Of a stretch of 60,503 nucleotides of DNA, positions 1 to 7,518 are shown one piece after another (position 1 is the first letter of the stretch; each line of letters starts with the position of its first letter). The position numbers and the translations under genes were made by a program. The stretch covers positions 1-60,503 of the forward strand of contig DXMW01000033.1 in the NCBI GenBank assembly GCA_019414045.1. Direction: 5' to 3'. This DNA comes from Collinsella sp. (lineage in GTDB: Bacteria; Actinomycetota; Coriobacteriia; Coriobacteriales; Coriobacteriaceae). The notes below the pieces were generated by a model that was given only the letters and a program-made list of their open reading frames with translations, searched no databases and was not told where the DNA came from.

Positions 1-2
1 GC

Positions 3-107
3 GGCATTGACCGTCTGGTCATGCCGCCGAAGTTGAAAGGCAGATTGCCGCTCTGGCGGGTTTGCAGCGTCGAGCAGTTACGGCGTTTGGTAAAACGCCG
101 TAACTAA
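3..107 (+). CDS. possible 3' end of a convergent gene
   Basis: A reading frame enters from the left edge and stays open for about 34 codons to a TAA at 105-107, ending in a basic tail rich in Arg, Leu and Lys (ends LRRLVKRRN). Its stop would overlap the pyrE stop on the other strand, inside a perfect hairpin, as is common for convergent genes. No domain can be named from so short a piece, and it may be chance. Confidence 0.25.
   Translation, partial: GIDRLVMPPKLKGRLPLWRVCSVEQLRRLVKRRN
76..105. terminator. convergent hairpin at the end of pyrE
   Basis: A perfect 13-bp inverted repeat (AGTTACGGCGTTT at 76-88, its complement at 93-105) closes on a 4-nt loop and overlaps the pyrE stop codon. 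There is no clear T-run on either strand, so it is a terminator-like hairpin rather than a textbook intrinsic terminator. Confidence 0.5.
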
Positions 108-784
108 CGAGCTCCGTACTGCTCGTAGTAGGCGTCGATAGCGGCCTTGAGCTCGTCATCGATGACGACTTTGCCGTCGATCTCGTGGTTGTAGAGGGTC
201 TCGACGACCTCGGCCATGGAGACGATGCTCGCGACGGGGAAACCGTACTTGGCCTCGATCTCCTTCTGCGCGGTGGTCACGCCACCCTTGCCGACCTCCA
301 TACGGTTGAGGGACACAATCAGGCCCTTGATCTCGACATCGGCAGCAGCCTTGACCTTGGGATAGGTCTCGTCGATGGACTTACCGCTGGTGGTGACGTC
401 CTCGACCATGACCACGCGGTCGCCGTCCTGGGGCTCGTAGCCCAGCAGGTTGCCCTTGTCGGCGCCGTGGTCCTTGGCCTCCTTGCGATCGCAGCAGTAC
501 TTGACCTCCTTGCCGTACAGCTCGTGGTAGGCAATTGCGGTCACGACGGCCAGCGGAATACCCTTGTAGGCCGGTCCAAACAGCACGTCAAAGTCGTCGC
601 CAAAGTTATCGTGGATGGCCTGGGCGTAATACTCGCCCAGCTTCTTGAGCTGATAGCCCGTCACATAGGCGCCGGCGTTCATAAAGAACGGGGACTGACG
701 GCCGCTCTTGAGCGTAAAGCTGCCGAATTTAAGAACGTCGGACTCAACCATGAACTTGATGAACTCTTGCTTGTAAGCCTCCAT
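104..784 (-). CDS. pyrE: orotate phosphoribosyltransferase
   Basis: This enzyme joins orotate and PRPP to give orotidine 5'-phosphate in de novo pyrimidine synthesis, in the cytoplasm. The protein is 226 aa, normal for PyrE. It opens with FGSFTLKSGRQSPFF-type sequence typical of bacterial OPRTases and carries the PRPP-binding loop VVMVEDVTTSGKS near residue 125. The start at 784 (MEAYKQ) is chosen because GAGAGGAG lies 6-7 nt upstream; the longer open frame up to 868 has no family match in its extra N-terminus. No other pyrimidine gene is adjacent, so it appears to be transcribed alone. The identification is firm. Confidence 0.95.
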   Translation of the reverse strand: MEAYKQEFIKFMVESDVLKFGSFTLKSGRQSPFFMNAGAYVTGYQLKKLGEYYAQAIHDNFGDDFDVLFGPAYKGIPLAVVTAIAYHELYGKEVKYCCDRKEAKDHGADKGNLLGYEPQDGDRVVMVEDVTTSGKSIDETYPKVKAAADVEIKGLIVSLNRMEVGKGGVTTAQKEIEAKYGFPVASIVSMAEVVETLYNHEIDGKVVIDDELKAAIDAYYEQYGAR

Positions 785-912
785 GCGGGCTCCTCTCGTA
801 ATCGCGTACGTGCCTTCCAGTTTAGCGCAGGCAGGGCGCGTTGCGGGCGCGCTTTGGGGCCTCGGCATTCTGTAAAGGCTTTGTCAGGGGCAATGGTTTT
901 CCAAACATTGGG

Positions 913-941
913 GTTGACACGGCAAACCCCCTCATCAAGAA
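913..941 (+). promoter_or_regulatory. possible promoter upstream of the mgtA leader
   Basis: TTGACA at 913-918 is a perfect -35 box. The best -10 at a 17-nt spacing is AAGAAT (936-941), which is poor. It would start a transcript about 60 nt before the leader ORF at 1009 and 270 nt before mgtA. Weak support. Confidence 0.3.
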
Positions 942-1008
942 TACGGGCGGATTGTAACGGGTACGAGATACCCAAAGCGCGCCGCGCCCGGCCTTAAGGA
1001 GGTGTGCC

Positions 1009-1080
1009 ATGGAAGGCAGTCATAGTCGAAAAACCTGCATGTCGCCCTCGGCACGCCACGAGGATTCCGCACGCGCATAA
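1009..1080 (+). CDS. putative 23-codon leader peptide ahead of mgtA
   Basis: A short frame, ATG at 1009 to TAA at 1078-1080, encodes a 23-residue basic, Ser/Arg/His-rich peptide (begins MEGSHSRKTCM). It is preceded by a very strong ribosome binding site, TAAGGAGG, 7 nt before the ATG. It ends 21 nt before a perfect 13-bp hairpin (1102-1137) and 139 nt before mgtA on the same strand. In Salmonella and E. coli, mgtA has a translated leader (MgtL) that couples ribosome progress to termination. This peptide is not Pro-rich like MgtL, so any similarity is one of layout only. Its role is inferred; the strong RBS is the main evidence. Confidence 0.45.
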   Translation: MEGSHSRKTCMSPSARHEDSARA

Positions 1081-1101
1081 GCGCCAACAGCCGATCGTCA
1101 A

Positions 1102-1137
1102 AACCACCACAAAGGTGCCTGTCCCTTTGTGGTGGTT
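1102..1137. repeat. CCACCACAAAG-type inverted repeat
   Basis: Perfect 13-bp arms (AACCACCACAAAG at 1102-1114, its complement at 1125-1137) with loop GTGCCTGTCC. A related, less perfect copy lies at 7324-7360 with the loop in reverse orientation (GGGGACAGGCAC). The presence of two copies points to a dispersed REP-like family. Here it lies in the mgtA leader, so it may also act as an RNA structure. Confidence 0.65.
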
Positions 1138-1219
1138 CGAAAGCATGACGTGAGCGACATCTAGGTTTTTTGAAGCACATACGACACGTACGCTAACTCC
1201 CTTCAACAAGGAGGACCCT

Positions 1220-3988
1220 ATGCTGATGCTCAAAACCGCCACGGTACTCGAAGCCATCTCCAAGCGCCGCCGCACGGCGCGCCCCGCCGCTCATACCGGC
1301 ATGTCCAAGAACACCATATTCGCCGCCACCCATAGCGCCGAGGATGCCCTCGTGCTGCTCGACGCCACAGCCGACGGCCTCACCGCCGAGCACGCCGCCG
1401 AGCGCCTGAGCGCCGTCGGCCCCAACACCATCGAAGCGCCGACCAAGACGCTCGCCCGCCGCATCGCCGACGCGTTCGTCGATCCCTTCGCTGGCATCCT
1501 CGCCGCCCTCGCACTGGTCTCGCTCTACATCGACGTGCTCGCCGTGCCCGAGCTGCAGCGTGACCCCTCCACGGTCATCGTCATCGGCATCATGCTGCTG
1601 GTATCGGGCGGCATGAAGTTTATCCAGGAAGCCCGCAGCGGCAATGCGGCCGAGGCCCTTAAGGACCTGGTCTCCAACACCTGCTGCGCCCTGCGCGACG
1701 GCGAGCGCGTCGAGATCCCCTTCGACGAGCTCGTCCCCGGCGATGTAATCCGCCTCTCTGCCGGCGACATGGTGCCGGCAGATGCCCGCATCATCACCGC
1801 GCGCGACCTGTTTGTGATCGAGTCCGCACTCACCGGCGAGAGCGAGGCCGTCGAGAAGACCGCTGCCATCACCGTCGTCGAGGGTGCCGACGGCTCCGCG
1901 CTACCACTCTCTGCCTGCAAGAACATCGTCTTTACCGGCACCTCCGTGCAAAACGGCACCGCCATGGCGCTTGTCGTTGCCACCGGCTCGGACACCTACC
2001 TGGGCGGCATCGCCAAGATGCTCAACGGGCGCGGCGAGAAGAGCGCGTTTGACCGCGGCGTCTCGAGCGTCTCCATGCTGCTCGTGCGCCTCATGCTCGT
2101 TATGGCGCCGGCGGTCTTTGCCATCAACGCCGCCACCAAGGGCAACGTCATCGATGCGCTGTTGTTCGCCACGAGCGTGGCCGTGGGCATCACGCCGCAG
2201 ATGCTTCCCGTCATCGTGACCACGAGCCTGTCGCAAGGCGCCAAGGACCTCGCCCGCCGCCAGGTTATCGTCAAGGAGCTGCCGGCGATCCAAAACCTCG
2301 GCGCGATGGACGTCCTGTGCTGCGACAAGACCGGCACCCTCACCGAAGACCGCATCGTGCTCGAGCGCTACCTCAACACCGACGGCAACGAGGATGCGCG
2401 GGTGCTGCGCCATGCGTTTTTGAACAGCTTCTTCCAGACCGGCCTCAAAAACCTTATCGACCTGGCCGTCATCGACCGTGCCGATGTGACGCCCTCGACC
2501 GTCGTGCCCGATTCTATGCTGGGCCAGAGCCTGCGCGACCGCTATACCAAGGTCGACGAGGTGCCCTTCGATTTCTCGCGCCGTCGCCTGAGCGTAGTTG
2601 TCGCCGACGCCCAGGGCAAAACCCAGATGGTCACCAAGGGAGCTGCCGAGGAAATGCTCGAGATCTGCTCCTTTGTCGAGGTCGATGGCGCCGCCCAGCC
2701 GCTTACCGAAGATAAGCTCGCCCAGATTCGCAAGCAGGTCGCCGGGCTCAACGCCGAGGGCCTGCGCGTGATTGCCGTGGCGCAGAAAACCAATCCGCGC
2801 TGCGTGGGCGAGTTTGGCATCGCCGACGAATGCGACATGGTATTGATGGGCTTTTTGGCCTTCCTCGATCCGCCCAAGGCGAGTGCCGCGGGCGCCGTCG
2901 CCACGCTCGAGGCCAAGGGTGTGGCGGTCAAGGTCCTGACCGGCGACAACGACCGCGTTGCCGCCACCGTCTGCGAACAGATCGGTATCGACGCGAGCAA
3001 CGTCTTGCTCGGCTCCGAGATCGATGCGCTCGATGACGCCGAACTTGCCGAGCGCGCCGAGAACACCCACCTCTTCGCCAAGCTCTCGCCGCTGCAGAAG
3101 GCGCGTCTGGTGCGTGTCATGCGCGAGCTGCTCGGCCACACCGTGGGCTTTATGGGCGATGGCATCAACGACGCCGCCGCCATGCGTGCGAGCGACTGCG
3201 GCATCTCGGTCGATTCGGCCGTCGACATCGCCAAGGAATCCGCCGACATCATCTTGCTCCAGAAAGACCTGGGCGTGCTCGAGCGCGGCATCATCGAAGG
3301 CCGCCGCACCTACGGCAACCTGCTCAAGTACCTCAAGACCACGGTGAGCTCCAACTTTGGCAACGTGCTGTCCGTGACCGTCGCGAGCCTGTTCTTGCCG
3401 TTTTTGCCCATGAGCGCCCTGCAGCTGGTGCTGCTGTCGCTGATCTACGAGATCGTGTGCATCGCGCTGCCGTGGGACACCGTCGATGACGCCTGGACTG
3501 CCCGTCCACGCGCCTGGGACGCTGCGTCCATCAAGGACTTTATGCTCGAGCTGGGCCCTGTGAGCTCGCTGTTTGACATCGTGACCTTTGCCGTGCTCTT
3601 CTTTGTGGTATGCCCCGCCGCCGTGGGCGCGAGCTGGGCAGAGCTTGCCGCCGCGGGCGACGTCGCAGGCATGGCGGCCTTTGCGGCGCTCTTCCAGAGC
3701 GGTTGGTTCGTTGAGTCCATGTGGTCGCAGACGCTCGTGGTCCACATGCTGCGCTCCCCGCGCCTGCCACGCCCGCGCGACCACGCCGCGCCCGCGCTGT
3801 GCCTCCTCACCGTGCTGGGCCTGGTGCTCGTCACCTGGCTGCCGGCAAGCCCCATCGCCGATGCGCTGGGTCTCATGCCGCTGCCGCCAATCTTCTTCGC
3901 GCTGCTCATCGGCATTGTCGCCGCTTACATCGCGCTCACCCAGCTGGCCAAGCGCCGCTACATCGCCCGCCACGGCGAGCTGCTGTAA
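1220..3988 (+). CDS. mgtA: magnesium-translocating P-type ATPase (MgtA/MgtB type)
   Basis: A P-type ATPase of 922 aa that uses ATP to import Mg2+ across the plasma membrane. Motifs appear in the expected order: actuator loop LTGES, phosphorylation site DKTGTLTEDR with Asp at residue 369, KVLTGDN, and the hinge GFMGDGINDAAAMRASDCGISV. The run that follows (VDIAKESADIILLQKDL, then NLLKYLKTTVSSNFGNVLSV) is characteristic of MgtA. Membrane segments flank the actuator domain, and about six more lie at the C-terminus. Start 1220 follows AAGGAGG at good spacing; a second Met at codon 28 (MSKNTIF) resembles the usual family start and is an alternative. The long 5' region with a leader ORF and hairpin suggests control after transcription starts. 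Confidence 0.93.
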   Translation: MLMLKTATVLEAISKRRRTARPAAHTGMSKNTIFAATHSAEDALVLLDATADGLTAEHAAERLSAVGPNTIEAPTKTLARRIADAFVDPFAGILAALALVSLYIDVLAVPELQRDPSTVIVIGIMLLVSGGMKFIQEARSGNAAEALKDLVSNTCCALRDGERVEIPFDELVPGDVIRLSAGDMVPADARIITARDLFVIESALTGESEAVEKTAAITVVEGADGSALPLSACKNIVFTGTSVQNGTAMALVVATGSDTYLGGIAKMLNGRGEKSAFDRGVSSVSMLLVRLMLVMAPAVFAINAATKGNVIDALLFATSVAVGITPQMLPVIVTTSLSQGAKDLARRQVIVKELPAIQNLGAMDVLCCDKTGTLTEDRIVLERYLNTDGNEDARVLRHAFLNSFFQTGLKNLIDLAVIDRADVTPSTVVPDSMLGQSLRDRYTKVDEVPFDFSRRRLSVVVADAQGKTQMVTKGAAEEMLEICSFVEVDGAAQPLTEDKLAQIRKQVAGLNAEGLRVIAVAQKTNPRCVGEFGIADECDMVLMGFLAFLDPPKASAAGAVATLEAKGVAVKVLTGDNDRVAATVCEQIGIDASNVLLGSEIDALDDAELAERAENTHLFAKLSPLQKARLVRVMRELLGHTVGFMGDGINDAAAMRASDCGISVDSAVDIAKESADIILLQKDLGVLERGIIEGRRTYGNLLKYLKTTVSSNFGNVLSVTVASLFLPFLPMSALQLVLLSLIYEIVCIALPWDTVDDAWTARPRAWDAASIKDFMLELGPVSSLFDIVTFAVLFFVVCPAAVGASWAELAAAGDVAGMAAFAALFQSGWFVESMWSQTLVVHMLRSPRLPRPRDHAAPALCLLTVLGLVLVTWLPASPIADALGLMPLPPIFFALLIGIVAAYIALTQLAKRRYIARHGELL

Positions 3989-4014
3989 CTTCACCGGCAC
4001 CCTCGTCAAGGATG

Positions 4015-4058
4015 TTTGGGCCGCCGCGACCCGCCCCCGCTGGCCGCGGCGGCCCAAA
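4015..4058. terminator. hairpin after mgtA
   Basis: TTTGGGCCGCCGCG (4015-4028) pairs with CGCGGCGGCCCAAAA (4045-4059) across a 16-nt loop, 27 nt after the mgtA stop. The stem is long and GC-rich, with an A-tract before and after in the complementary sense, but no clean U-run on the + strand. Probable mgtA terminator. Confidence 0.5.
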
Positions 4059-4127
4059 ACAGCTAAAAACGCCCCTCACCCCCGCTTTAATTTCTTTTGC
4101 AAGTTTTAACTTCTTTTGCTTTCTTTC

Positions 4128-4175
4128 ACTTCTTTTAACAAGGCGCCCGGCGGGCATAAGTTGCTCGCCGGGGGC
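4128..4175. repeat. left copy of a direct repeat flanking the DUF4143 ATPase
   Basis: ACTTCTTTTAACAAGGC followed by a GC-rich hairpin (arms around CGCCCGGCG / CGCCGGGGGCG). It matches 5655-5702 in the same orientation, 17 of 17 in the first part and about 24 of 28 in the hairpin. On the minus strand each copy reads as a hairpin followed by TTGTTAAAAG. The stretch 3989-4371 otherwise holds only the mgtA hairpin and an AT-rich region with three TTTGGTTAA-like boxes. Confidence 0.6.
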
Positions 4176-4289
4176 GTCGGTTCGACGAAGAGGCCTCAGC
4201 CGTAGCAACGGATTGCCCAGCGAGAGATTTCCCAAGTGCCAACTCAAACAGTACATGTTTAATCTGTTTCGTTAATTGAAATGCGTAAA

Positions 4290-4344
4290 TATGGTTAACC
4301 AAAGAATTGATATTTGGTTAAATAGTAACTGTATATTTGGTTAA
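4290..4344. promoter_or_regulatory. three-fold TATTTGGTTAA operator-like boxes
   Basis: TATTTGGTTAA occurs exactly at 4311-4321 and 4334-4344, 23 nt apart, and a shorter relative (TATGGTTAA, extended to GGTTAACC) lies at 4290-4298. The spacing is close to two helical turns. The boxes sit in an AT-rich stretch directly before the ATPase gene and would place a bound protein over its promoter. Confidence 0.45.
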
Positions 4345-4371
4345 ATGTACTGGTAAACAATGGTGATAATT

Positions 4372-5637
4372 ATGCCAAAGAAGTACTACACTAGAATTAT
4401 CGAAAATGAGCTTGACCAGCTGCTGGGTATATTCGGCGCCGTTCTCATCGAAGGACCGAAATGGTGCGGAAAGACGACCACGGCCGAGACCCGTGCGGCG
4501 TCCAGGCTCCTTCTCATGGACCCGTCCCGCAACTTCGAGAATCGCTTGCGTGCCGAGACTGACCCGGCTCTTGCCGTTTCCGGCGAGGTGCCGCGGCTGA
4601 TTGACGAGTGGCAGGAGGTTCCGAAACTTTGGGACGCGGCACGGTTTGAGTGCGACAACCGCAGCGGCGAGCCTGGTCAGTTCATATTTACGGGGTCAGC
4701 GACACCGCGAGACGACGAACGTCCAATGCACAGTGGCGCTGGAAGGTTCGCTAAATTGCGCATGGATACCATGACGCTTTTCGAGCTTGGGAAATCCAGC
4801 GGCGCGGTTAAGCTGTCGGGCATTATTTCTGGCGAAAAGTTCAATGGCGCTTTCGGATCGCTGGATTCCGCCTCGATTGCCGAGTACGTTGTCCGTGGCG
4901 GATGGCCCGCGGCGGTCGGTCGCGATGCGCTGGCTGCGTCGGCGATGGCGAAACGTTACATCGGCATAGTCGCCGAAGAAGATTTGTCTCGTGTCGACGG
5001 CTCTCGCCGCGACCCTGAAAAGGTCAAAGCTGTCATCGAATCGCTTGCGCGCAATGAATCCACTTTGGCGACACTCAAGACGCTCGTAGCCGATCTTGGT
5101 GGAGAAGTATCGAGACAAACGACGGCATCATATATATCCCTTCTCGCTCGGGTTAGTTTCGTTCGCGATATTCCCGCATGGAACCCCGCAATGAGATCTC
5201 CCGTGCACTTAAGAGAATCGAAGAAGCATCATCTCGCTGATCCGTCACTGGCGGCCGCTGCGCTCGGAGCGACTCCGGCGACATTGCTGCTAGATTTCAA
5301 GACGCTTGGGCTGCTTTTTGAATCGTTGGCCCTTCATGATTTGTGGGTTTATGCGCAGGCAAATGGAATGGGCCTCTATCACTATCACGATTCTCGCGAT
5401 CTAGAAGTCGATGCAGTCATTGCGGCTCCCGGTGGAACGTGGATCCCGGTCGAAATCAAGCTCAGCTCCGCCCAAATCGAAGAGGCGTCTGACAGCCTTA
5501 TTGCTGTCGAGAAGCGTATGGTTGCCGCCGGAAACAACCCGCCAGTTTCGAAAGTCGTAATCATTGGATTTGGTTCACAAGCCTATGTCACTGACCGCGG
5601 CGTCCAAGTTGTTCCGCTGGATGTGCTCGCGCCGTAG
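4372..5637 (+). CDS. AAA ATPase with DUF4143 (AAA_14 family)
   Basis: A predicted ATPase of 421 aa. A Walker A motif, GPKWCGKTT, lies at residues 28-35 after the family's usual opening (YYTRIIENELDQLL, then FGAVLIEG). An acidic Walker B-like LIDEWQEVP and the arginine-bearing IFTGSATP motif follow, and the C-terminal half is the DUF4143 domain, with VDAVI...WIPVEIKLS resembling a nuclease-like fold. The cellular role of this family is not established; members are often patchily distributed. ATG 4372 is preferred because the family starts here; ATG 4360 is in frame, and neither has a good ribosome site. Base composition is visibly less GC-rich than the neighbours, and the gene lies between duplicated repeats, suggesting acquisition by transfer. 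Confidence 0.85.
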   Translation: MPKKYYTRIIENELDQLLGIFGAVLIEGPKWCGKTTTAETRAASRLLLMDPSRNFENRLRAETDPALAVSGEVPRLIDEWQEVPKLWDAARFECDNRSGEPGQFIFTGSATPRDDERPMHSGAGRFAKLRMDTMTLFELGKSSGAVKLSGIISGEKFNGAFGSLDSASIAEYVVRGGWPAAVGRDALAASAMAKRYIGIVAEEDLSRVDGSRRDPEKVKAVIESLARNESTLATLKTLVADLGGEVSRQTTASYISLLARVSFVRDIPAWNPAMRSPVHLRESKKHHLADPSLAAAALGATPATLLLDFKTLGLLFESLALHDLWVYAQANGMGLYHYHDSRDLEVDAVIAAPGGTWIPVEIKLSSAQIEEASDSLIAVEKRMVAAGNNPPVSKVVIIGFGSQAYVTDRGVQVVPLDVLAP

Positions 5638-5654
5638 TGCAATTGCAAGTTTTT

Positions 5655-5702
5655 ACTTCTTTTAACAAGGCACCCGACGGGCATAGGCTGCTCGCCGGGC
5701 GC
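5655..5702 (-). terminator. right copy of the direct repeat; likely GH1 gene terminator
   Basis: Same repeat as 4128-4175. Read on the minus strand it follows the GH1 stop codon (5735) by about 30 nt and forms a hairpin (GGCGCCCGGCGAGCA pairing with TGCCCGTCGGGTGCC) followed by TTGTT, which fits a terminator for the GH1 gene. Confidence 0.55.
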
Positions 5703-5734
5703 CTTGGTTAGGATGCTATTGCTGTTGAGAACGC

Positions 5735-7165
5735 CTAGGCCAAATCTTCGCCGTTGGTGGCGATAACCTTCTTGTACCAGTCAAAGCTCTTCTTCTTGGA
5801 ACGCTTGAGGGTGCCGTTGCCGGCGTCGTCGCGGTCCACATAGATAAAGCCGTAGCGCTTGGACATCTCGCCCGTACCGGCCGAGACCAGGTCGATCGGG
5901 CCCCAGGTGGTGTAGCCCAGCAGGTCAACGCCGTCCTCGGTCACCGCATCGCGCATCGCGGCAATATGCTGACGCAGGAAGTCGATACGGTAGTCGTCGT
6001 TGATAGAACCATCCTCCTCGACAACATCCCTGGCACCCAGACCGTTCTCAACCACAAACAGCGGCTTCTGATAACGGTCGTACAGGTCATTAAGGGTGAT
6101 GCGGAAGCCCAGCGGATCGATGGCCCAGCCCCACTGGCTCTCCTGCAGGTAGGGGTTCTTGGCGCCGGCGAAGGCGTTGCCCTGGGTGCGCTTGACATCG
6201 GGGTTGTCGGCACCGGCAGAGCAACGGGTGCTGTAGTAACTAAAGCTGATGAAGTCGACGGTGTTGGCAGCCAGGACCTCGCGGTCCTCGTCGGTCATGC
6301 CCACATCGATGCCCAGGCGCTCGAGTTTCTTGACGGCATAGGCCGGGTAGTAACCGCGGCTCTGGACGTCGACGAAGAAGTAATTGTCCTGGTTGTCAAG
6401 CTGAGCCTGGCGTACATCGCCCGGACGGCAGCTGTAGGGATAGTAGGTGCCCGCGGCGAGCATGCAGCCGATCTTGACCTCGGGGTCGATCTCGTGGGCG
6501 ATCTTGGTTGCCCAAGCGCTGGCGACGAGCTCGTTGTGGGCGGCCAGGTACTCGACGGCTTCCTTGTTCTCGCCCTCCTCAAAGACCAGGCCGGCACCCA
6601 TAAACGGCAGGTGAAGGATCATGTTGATCTCGTTGAAGGTGAGCCAATACTTCACCAGGCCCTTGTAGCGGGTGAAGATCGTGGTCGCGAGGTTCTTGTA
6701 GAAGTCGATGAGCTTGCGGTTGCGCCAGCCGCCGTACTCCTTGATGAGGTGGACGGGGCAGTCGAAGTGCGTGATGGTCACGAGCGGCTCGATGCCGTGC
6801 GCCTGGCACTCGCGGAACACGTCCTCGTAAAAGGCCAGGCCGGCCTCGTTGGGCTCGGCCTCGTCACCGTTGGGGAAGATACGGGTCCAGGCCAGGCTCA
6901 TGCGGAAGGTCTTAAAGCCCATCTCGGCAAAGAGGGCAATGTCCTCCTTGTAGTGATGGTAGAAATCGATGCCGGTCTGCGCGGGATAGTAATAGCCGTC
7001 CTCGAAGTCGAGCATCTTGCGCTGGCCGGAGACCACCGCGTAACGCTCCGGGCCGTGCGGCGCCACATCCACGTTGGCCAGGCCGCGACCGTCAACGTTG
7101 TACGCGCCCTCGCACTGGTTGGCAGCCGTCGCGCCGCCCCACAGGAAGTCATTACGGAAAGCCAT
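5735..7165 (-). CDS. GH1 6-phospho-beta-glucosidase
   Basis: A cytoplasmic glycoside hydrolase of family 1, 476 aa, which probably cleaves beta-glucoside 6-phosphates imported by a PTS. The N-terminus FLWGGATAANQCEGAY is the GH1 signature. The acid/base is Glu179 in TFNEIN and the nucleophile is Glu373 in FVVENGLGA. The segment FISFSYYSTRC and a later KRYGFIYVD resemble the phospho-beta-glucosidase branch (BglA, AscB) rather than plain beta-glucosidases. Start 7165 has AAGGATC upstream. No PTS permease lies in the window, so the substrate remains open. It is followed on the same strand by a hairpin at 5655-5702. Confidence 0.9.
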   Translation of the reverse strand: MAFRNDFLWGGATAANQCEGAYNVDGRGLANVDVAPHGPERYAVVSGQRKMLDFEDGYYYPAQTGIDFYHHYKEDIALFAEMGFKTFRMSLAWTRIFPNGDEAEPNEAGLAFYEDVFRECQAHGIEPLVTITHFDCPVHLIKEYGGWRNRKLIDFYKNLATTIFTRYKGLVKYWLTFNEINMILHLPFMGAGLVFEEGENKEAVEYLAAHNELVASAWATKIAHEIDPEVKIGCMLAAGTYYPYSCRPGDVRQAQLDNQDNYFFVDVQSRGYYPAYAVKKLERLGIDVGMTDEDREVLAANTVDFISFSYYSTRCSAGADNPDVKRTQGNAFAGAKNPYLQESQWGWAIDPLGFRITLNDLYDRYQKPLFVVENGLGARDVVEEDGSINDDYRIDFLRQHIAAMRDAVTEDGVDLLGYTTWGPIDLVSAGTGEMSKRYGFIYVDRDDAGNGTLKRSKKKSFDWYKKVIATNGEDLA

Positions 7166-7323
7166 GCATCGATCCTTTCACACGCTGTTTGTCGTGGCTT
7201 CAGTATCCCCGTAAGCAGCGCGCCACTCAACGGCAACGGCGCAGGTCGGCACTTCTTTTCGCGCACAGACGCCCGGCAGCCGCCCCCGTCTGACACTTTT
7301 TGATACCTGCCCGCCCAAACCGC

Positions 7324-7360
7324 CAACCACCACAAAGGGGACAGGCACCTTTGCGGCGGA
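7324..7360. repeat. second CCACCACAAAG-type inverted repeat
   Basis: CCACCACAAAGG and CCTTTGCGGCGG form imperfect arms around GGACAGGCA. It is the reverse-oriented relative of the element at 1102-1137, and lies between the GH1 gene start and the tandem element at 7371-7510. Confidence 0.55.
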
Positions 7361-7370
7361 TTGGGCCCGG

Positions 7371-7510
7371 TTTGTCTCGATCTGTAACAGTTAGGCAGCC
7401 AAAACCGGGCCTGGTGTTACAGATCGAGATTTTTCGGGCAGCCCCTTCAGTTTGTCTAAATCTGTAACAGGTAGAGACGATTTAGCCCGCTAGATGTTAC
7501 AGATCGAGAT
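7371..7510. repeat. tandem pair of ATCTGTAACA inverted-repeat elements
   Basis: Two units in a row. Unit 1 has TCTCGATCTGTAACA starting near 7376 and its complement TGTTACAGATCGAGA ending at 7429. Unit 2 has TCTAAATCTGTAACA starting near 7455 and the same complement ending at 7509. Each unit is about 55 bp with a 25-nt interior, so each would fold into a long hairpin. The pair sits just beyond the stop codon of the DUF4867 gene. Together with 7324-7360 it fills the 7166-7518 gap. Confidence 0.7.
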
Positions 7511-7518
7511 GGAAGATT

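Noticed and set aside
104..868. Longer pyrE start at 868
   Set aside because: The extra N-terminus has no OrotatePRT similarity, while the ATG at 784 has a strong ribosome site.
869..1219. Known Mg riboswitch ahead of mgtA
   Set aside because: No M-box words could be aligned. The hairpin there belongs to a dispersed repeat family.
1901..4057. 718-aa frame on the minus strand
   Set aside because: It is antisense to mgtA, which has every P-type ATPase motif. The antisense product is a low-complexity His/Gln/Arg/Glu-rich chain with no family pattern, as expected for the complement of GC-rich coding DNA.
5966..7303. 445-aa frame on the plus strand
   Set aside because: Antisense to the GH1 gene; Val/Ala/Gly/Leu-rich with no domain. 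The GH1 catalytic motifs are on the other strand.
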